In this document: positions 62,681 through 64,000 of the stretch, piece after piece
Layout: every line of letters begins with the position of its first letter
How positions within the stretch are numbered: the stretch's first letter is position 1
Source: Ferrovibrio sp.
GTDB lineage: Bacteria; Pseudomonadota; Alphaproteobacteria; Ferrovibrionales; Ferrovibrionaceae
Length of the DNA stretch: 64,000 bases
Reading direction: 5' to 3'
Assembly: GCF_025869515.1 (NCBI RefSeq)
Contig: NZ_JAOZVR010000091.1
Location: 62,001-126,000, forward strand
Program-made: the position numbers and the translations under genes
Notes under the pieces: model-generated
Told to the model about the DNA's origin: nothing
Seen by the model: only the letters and a program-made list of their open reading frames with translations
Database searches by the model: none

Positions 62681-64000
62681 ATGACCAAAACCATGCCCCC
62701 TCCTGCCAACCCAGCCCCCAAGGTCGGCATCGTCAGCCTTGGCTGCCCCAAGGCCTTGGTCGATTCCGAGCGCATCATCACCAAGCTGCGTTCGGAGGGC
62801 TATGCCATTTCCGGCTCCTACGATGCCGCCGAAGTGGTGCTTGTAAACACCTGCGGTTTCCTCGACAGCGCCAAGCAAGAATCGCTGGAGGCAATTGGCG
62901 AGGCGATGCGCGAGAACGGCCGCGTCATTGTCACCGGCTGCATGGGTGTCGAAGCGGAAAAGATCCGCGGCATGTTCCCCGACGTTCTCGCGGTTACCGG
63001 GCCCCAACAATACGAAGCCGTCATCAAGGCTGTGCATGAGGCGGTTCCGCCGGAGCACAATCCCTATGTCGATCTGGTCCCGCCGCAAGGCATAAAGCTG
63101 ACGCCACGCCATTATGCGTATCTGAAAATTTCAGAAGGCTGCAACCATAGCTGCAGCTTCTGCATCATCCCCTCGATGCGCGGAAAGCTGCAAAGCCGAC
63201 AGTCGAACGATGTGCTGTACGAGGCAGAACGTCTGGTCAAGGCTGGTGTCAAGGAACTGCTGGTCATCTCGCAGGATACCTCGGCTTACGGCACCGACAT
63301 TCGCCATGCCGAAAGCCAGTGGCGCGATCGGAAGGTCAAAGCGCGCCTGACAGAACTATGCGACGCCATGGGCAGCCTCGGCGCCTGGATTCGCCTGCAC
63401 TACGTCTATCCCTATCCCCATGTCGACGAGATCATCCCGTTGATGGCCGAGGGCAAGCTACTGCCCTATCTCGATATTCCGTTCCAGCATGCCAAACCCA
63501 GAATCCTGAAAAGCATGCGACGGCCGGGCAATCAGGAGAAACTCCTGGCGCGCATCCGGAGCTGGCGTGAGATCTGTCCTGACCTGGCAATCCGCTCGAC
63601 CTTCATCGTGGGCTTCCCGGGCGAAACCGAAGCCGACTTCGAATTCCTGCTGCAATGGATGGAAGAGGCTCAGCTCGATCGCGTCGGCTGCTTCAAATAT
63701 GAAGATGTGGAAGGCGCTTCCGCCAATGCCCTGCCCGGACATGTTCCGGCTGAGGTCAAGCAAGACCGCTGGGAACGCTTCATGATGACCCAGCAAAAGA
63801 TCAGTGCGCAGTGTCTGAAACGCTTCGTCGGCCGCACTCTGGACGTCATCGTCGACGAGGCCAAACGCACGACCGCGACTGGCCGCAGCTATGCCGATGC
63901 ACCGGAGATCGACGGTATCGTGAAGATCAGGCAGGCTCCCGGCGTGCAGGTCGGGGACATGATCAAGGTGAAGATCGAAAAAGCCGGCCCATACGATCTG
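62681..64000 (+). CDS. rimO: Ribosomal protein S12 methylthiotransferase (3' end outside window)
   Basis: The 440 codons present form most of RimO. The N-terminal UPF0004 domain has [15 protein letters not shown] and CGFLD. The radical SAM motif CNHSCSFC (CxxxCxxC) follows ISEGCNH, and [13 protein letters not shown] is typical. A TRAM domain begins near the end ([22 protein letters not shown]). RimO methylthiolates Asp88 of ribosomal protein S12. It is a conserved housekeeping gene and marks the right border of the glycan island; the stop codon lies beyond base 64000. Confidence 0.95.
   Translation, partial: MTKTMPPPANPAPKVGIVSLGCPKALVDSERIITKLRSEGYAISGSYDAAEVVLVNTCGFLDSAKQESLEAIGEAMRENGRVIVTGCMGVEAEKIRGMFPDVLAVTGPQQYEAVIKAVHEAVPPEHNPYVDLVPPQGIKLTPRHYAYLKISEGCNHSCSFCIIPSMRGKLQSRQSNDVLYEAERLVKAGVKELLVISQDTSAYGTDIRHAESQWRDRKVKARLTELCDAMGSLGAWIRLHYVYPYPHVDEIIPLMAEGKLLPYLDIPFQHAKPRILKSMRRPGNQEKLLARIRSWREICPDLAIRSTFIVGFPGETEADFEFLLQWMEEAQLDRVGCFKYEDVEGASANALPGHVPAEVKQDRWERFMMTQQKISAQCLKRFVGRTLDVIVDEAKRTTATGRSYADAPEIDGIVKIRQAPGVQVGDMIKVKIEKAGPYDL

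Noticed and set aside
1-64000. tRNA genes, CRISPR arrays, insertion sequences or prophage genes
   Set aside because: Looked for by eye; no cloverleaf-like sequence, regularly spaced repeat or transposase/integrase motif was found. A tRNAscan-SE or Infernal run would be needed to exclude small RNAs fully.

Overview
This is a 64-kb stretch of GC-rich chromosome, probably from an alphaproteobacterium. The grounds are the NdvA-type glucan exporter, the hutC-hutU pair, the EPS-type MarR regulator beside a NusG/RfaH paralogue, and dense overlapping operons. The genus cannot be fixed from sequence alone; a Rhodospirillales-like lineage is a guess. Almost the whole window is a surface-glycan biosynthesis island, bounded by housekeeping-type genes: an amidase at the left edge, hutCU at 6-9 kb and rimO at the right edge. 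No tRNA, rRNA, insertion sequence or CRISPR array was seen, and no gene-free stretch exceeds 300 bases.

Left arm (0-18.3 kb). A leftward operon (6138 to 1090) encodes a GT2 glycosyltransferase, CDP-glucose synthesis (rfbF), CDP-glucose 4,6-dehydratase (rfbG), a sugar C-methyltransferase, an RmlC-type epimerase and a hexapeptide acyltransferase. A convergent SDR gene lies at 221-1093. Together they look like a route to a C-methyl-branched, CDP-activated 6-deoxyhexose. hutC and hutU (histidine degradation) sit behind a HutC operator. Then come two GT4 glycosyltransferases, an NdvA-like ABC exporter, a complete amidase, and an MBOAT plus SGNH-like pair (probably glycan O-acylation) with a methyltransferase.

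Central island (18.55-48.8 kb). A very long rightward series of closely packed, mostly overlapping genes carries three different NeuB-family nonulosonate (NulO) synthases and three different cytidylyltransferases. Neighbouring genes predict the decorations. Branch 1 (18.5-25.4 kb) has a WbqC-like protein, a pseudaminate-associated methylase, NeuB, a second methyltransferase, an ABC exporter, NeuA and a radical SAM/SPASM protein. Branch 2 (25.4-34.4 kb) has two unassigned glycosyltransferase-like proteins, an SpsF-type cytidylyltransferase, a formyltransferase, a polysaccharide deacetylase, NeuB, AsnB and a GNAT. Branch 3 (34.4-50.4 kb) has an oxidoreductase, aminotransferase and epimerase, HisH/HisF plus a WbpG-type amidotransferase (acetamidino synthesis), a sulfotransferase, a methyltransferase, NeuB, NeuC, PseB, an RmlD-like reductase, a PIG-L deacetylase, PseG, PseF and an unassigned GT-like protein.

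Right arm (50.4-64 kb). Two further AsnB-like proteins (one without the glutaminase cysteine), an inverted sulfotransferase, a double glycosyltransferase fusion and an exostosin-like protein lead into cysD-cysNC. These make PAPS, the donor for the two sulfotransferases. An EPS-type MarR regulator with an added Rossmann-like domain is translationally coupled to a NusG/RfaH paralogue, and rimO follows. The leader of the central island, just before 18554, carries a promoter-like pair, an operator-like palindrome and a near-match to the RfaH ops/JUMPstart element. This suggests that the NusG paralogue is the antiterminator for the ~30-43 kb transcription unit.
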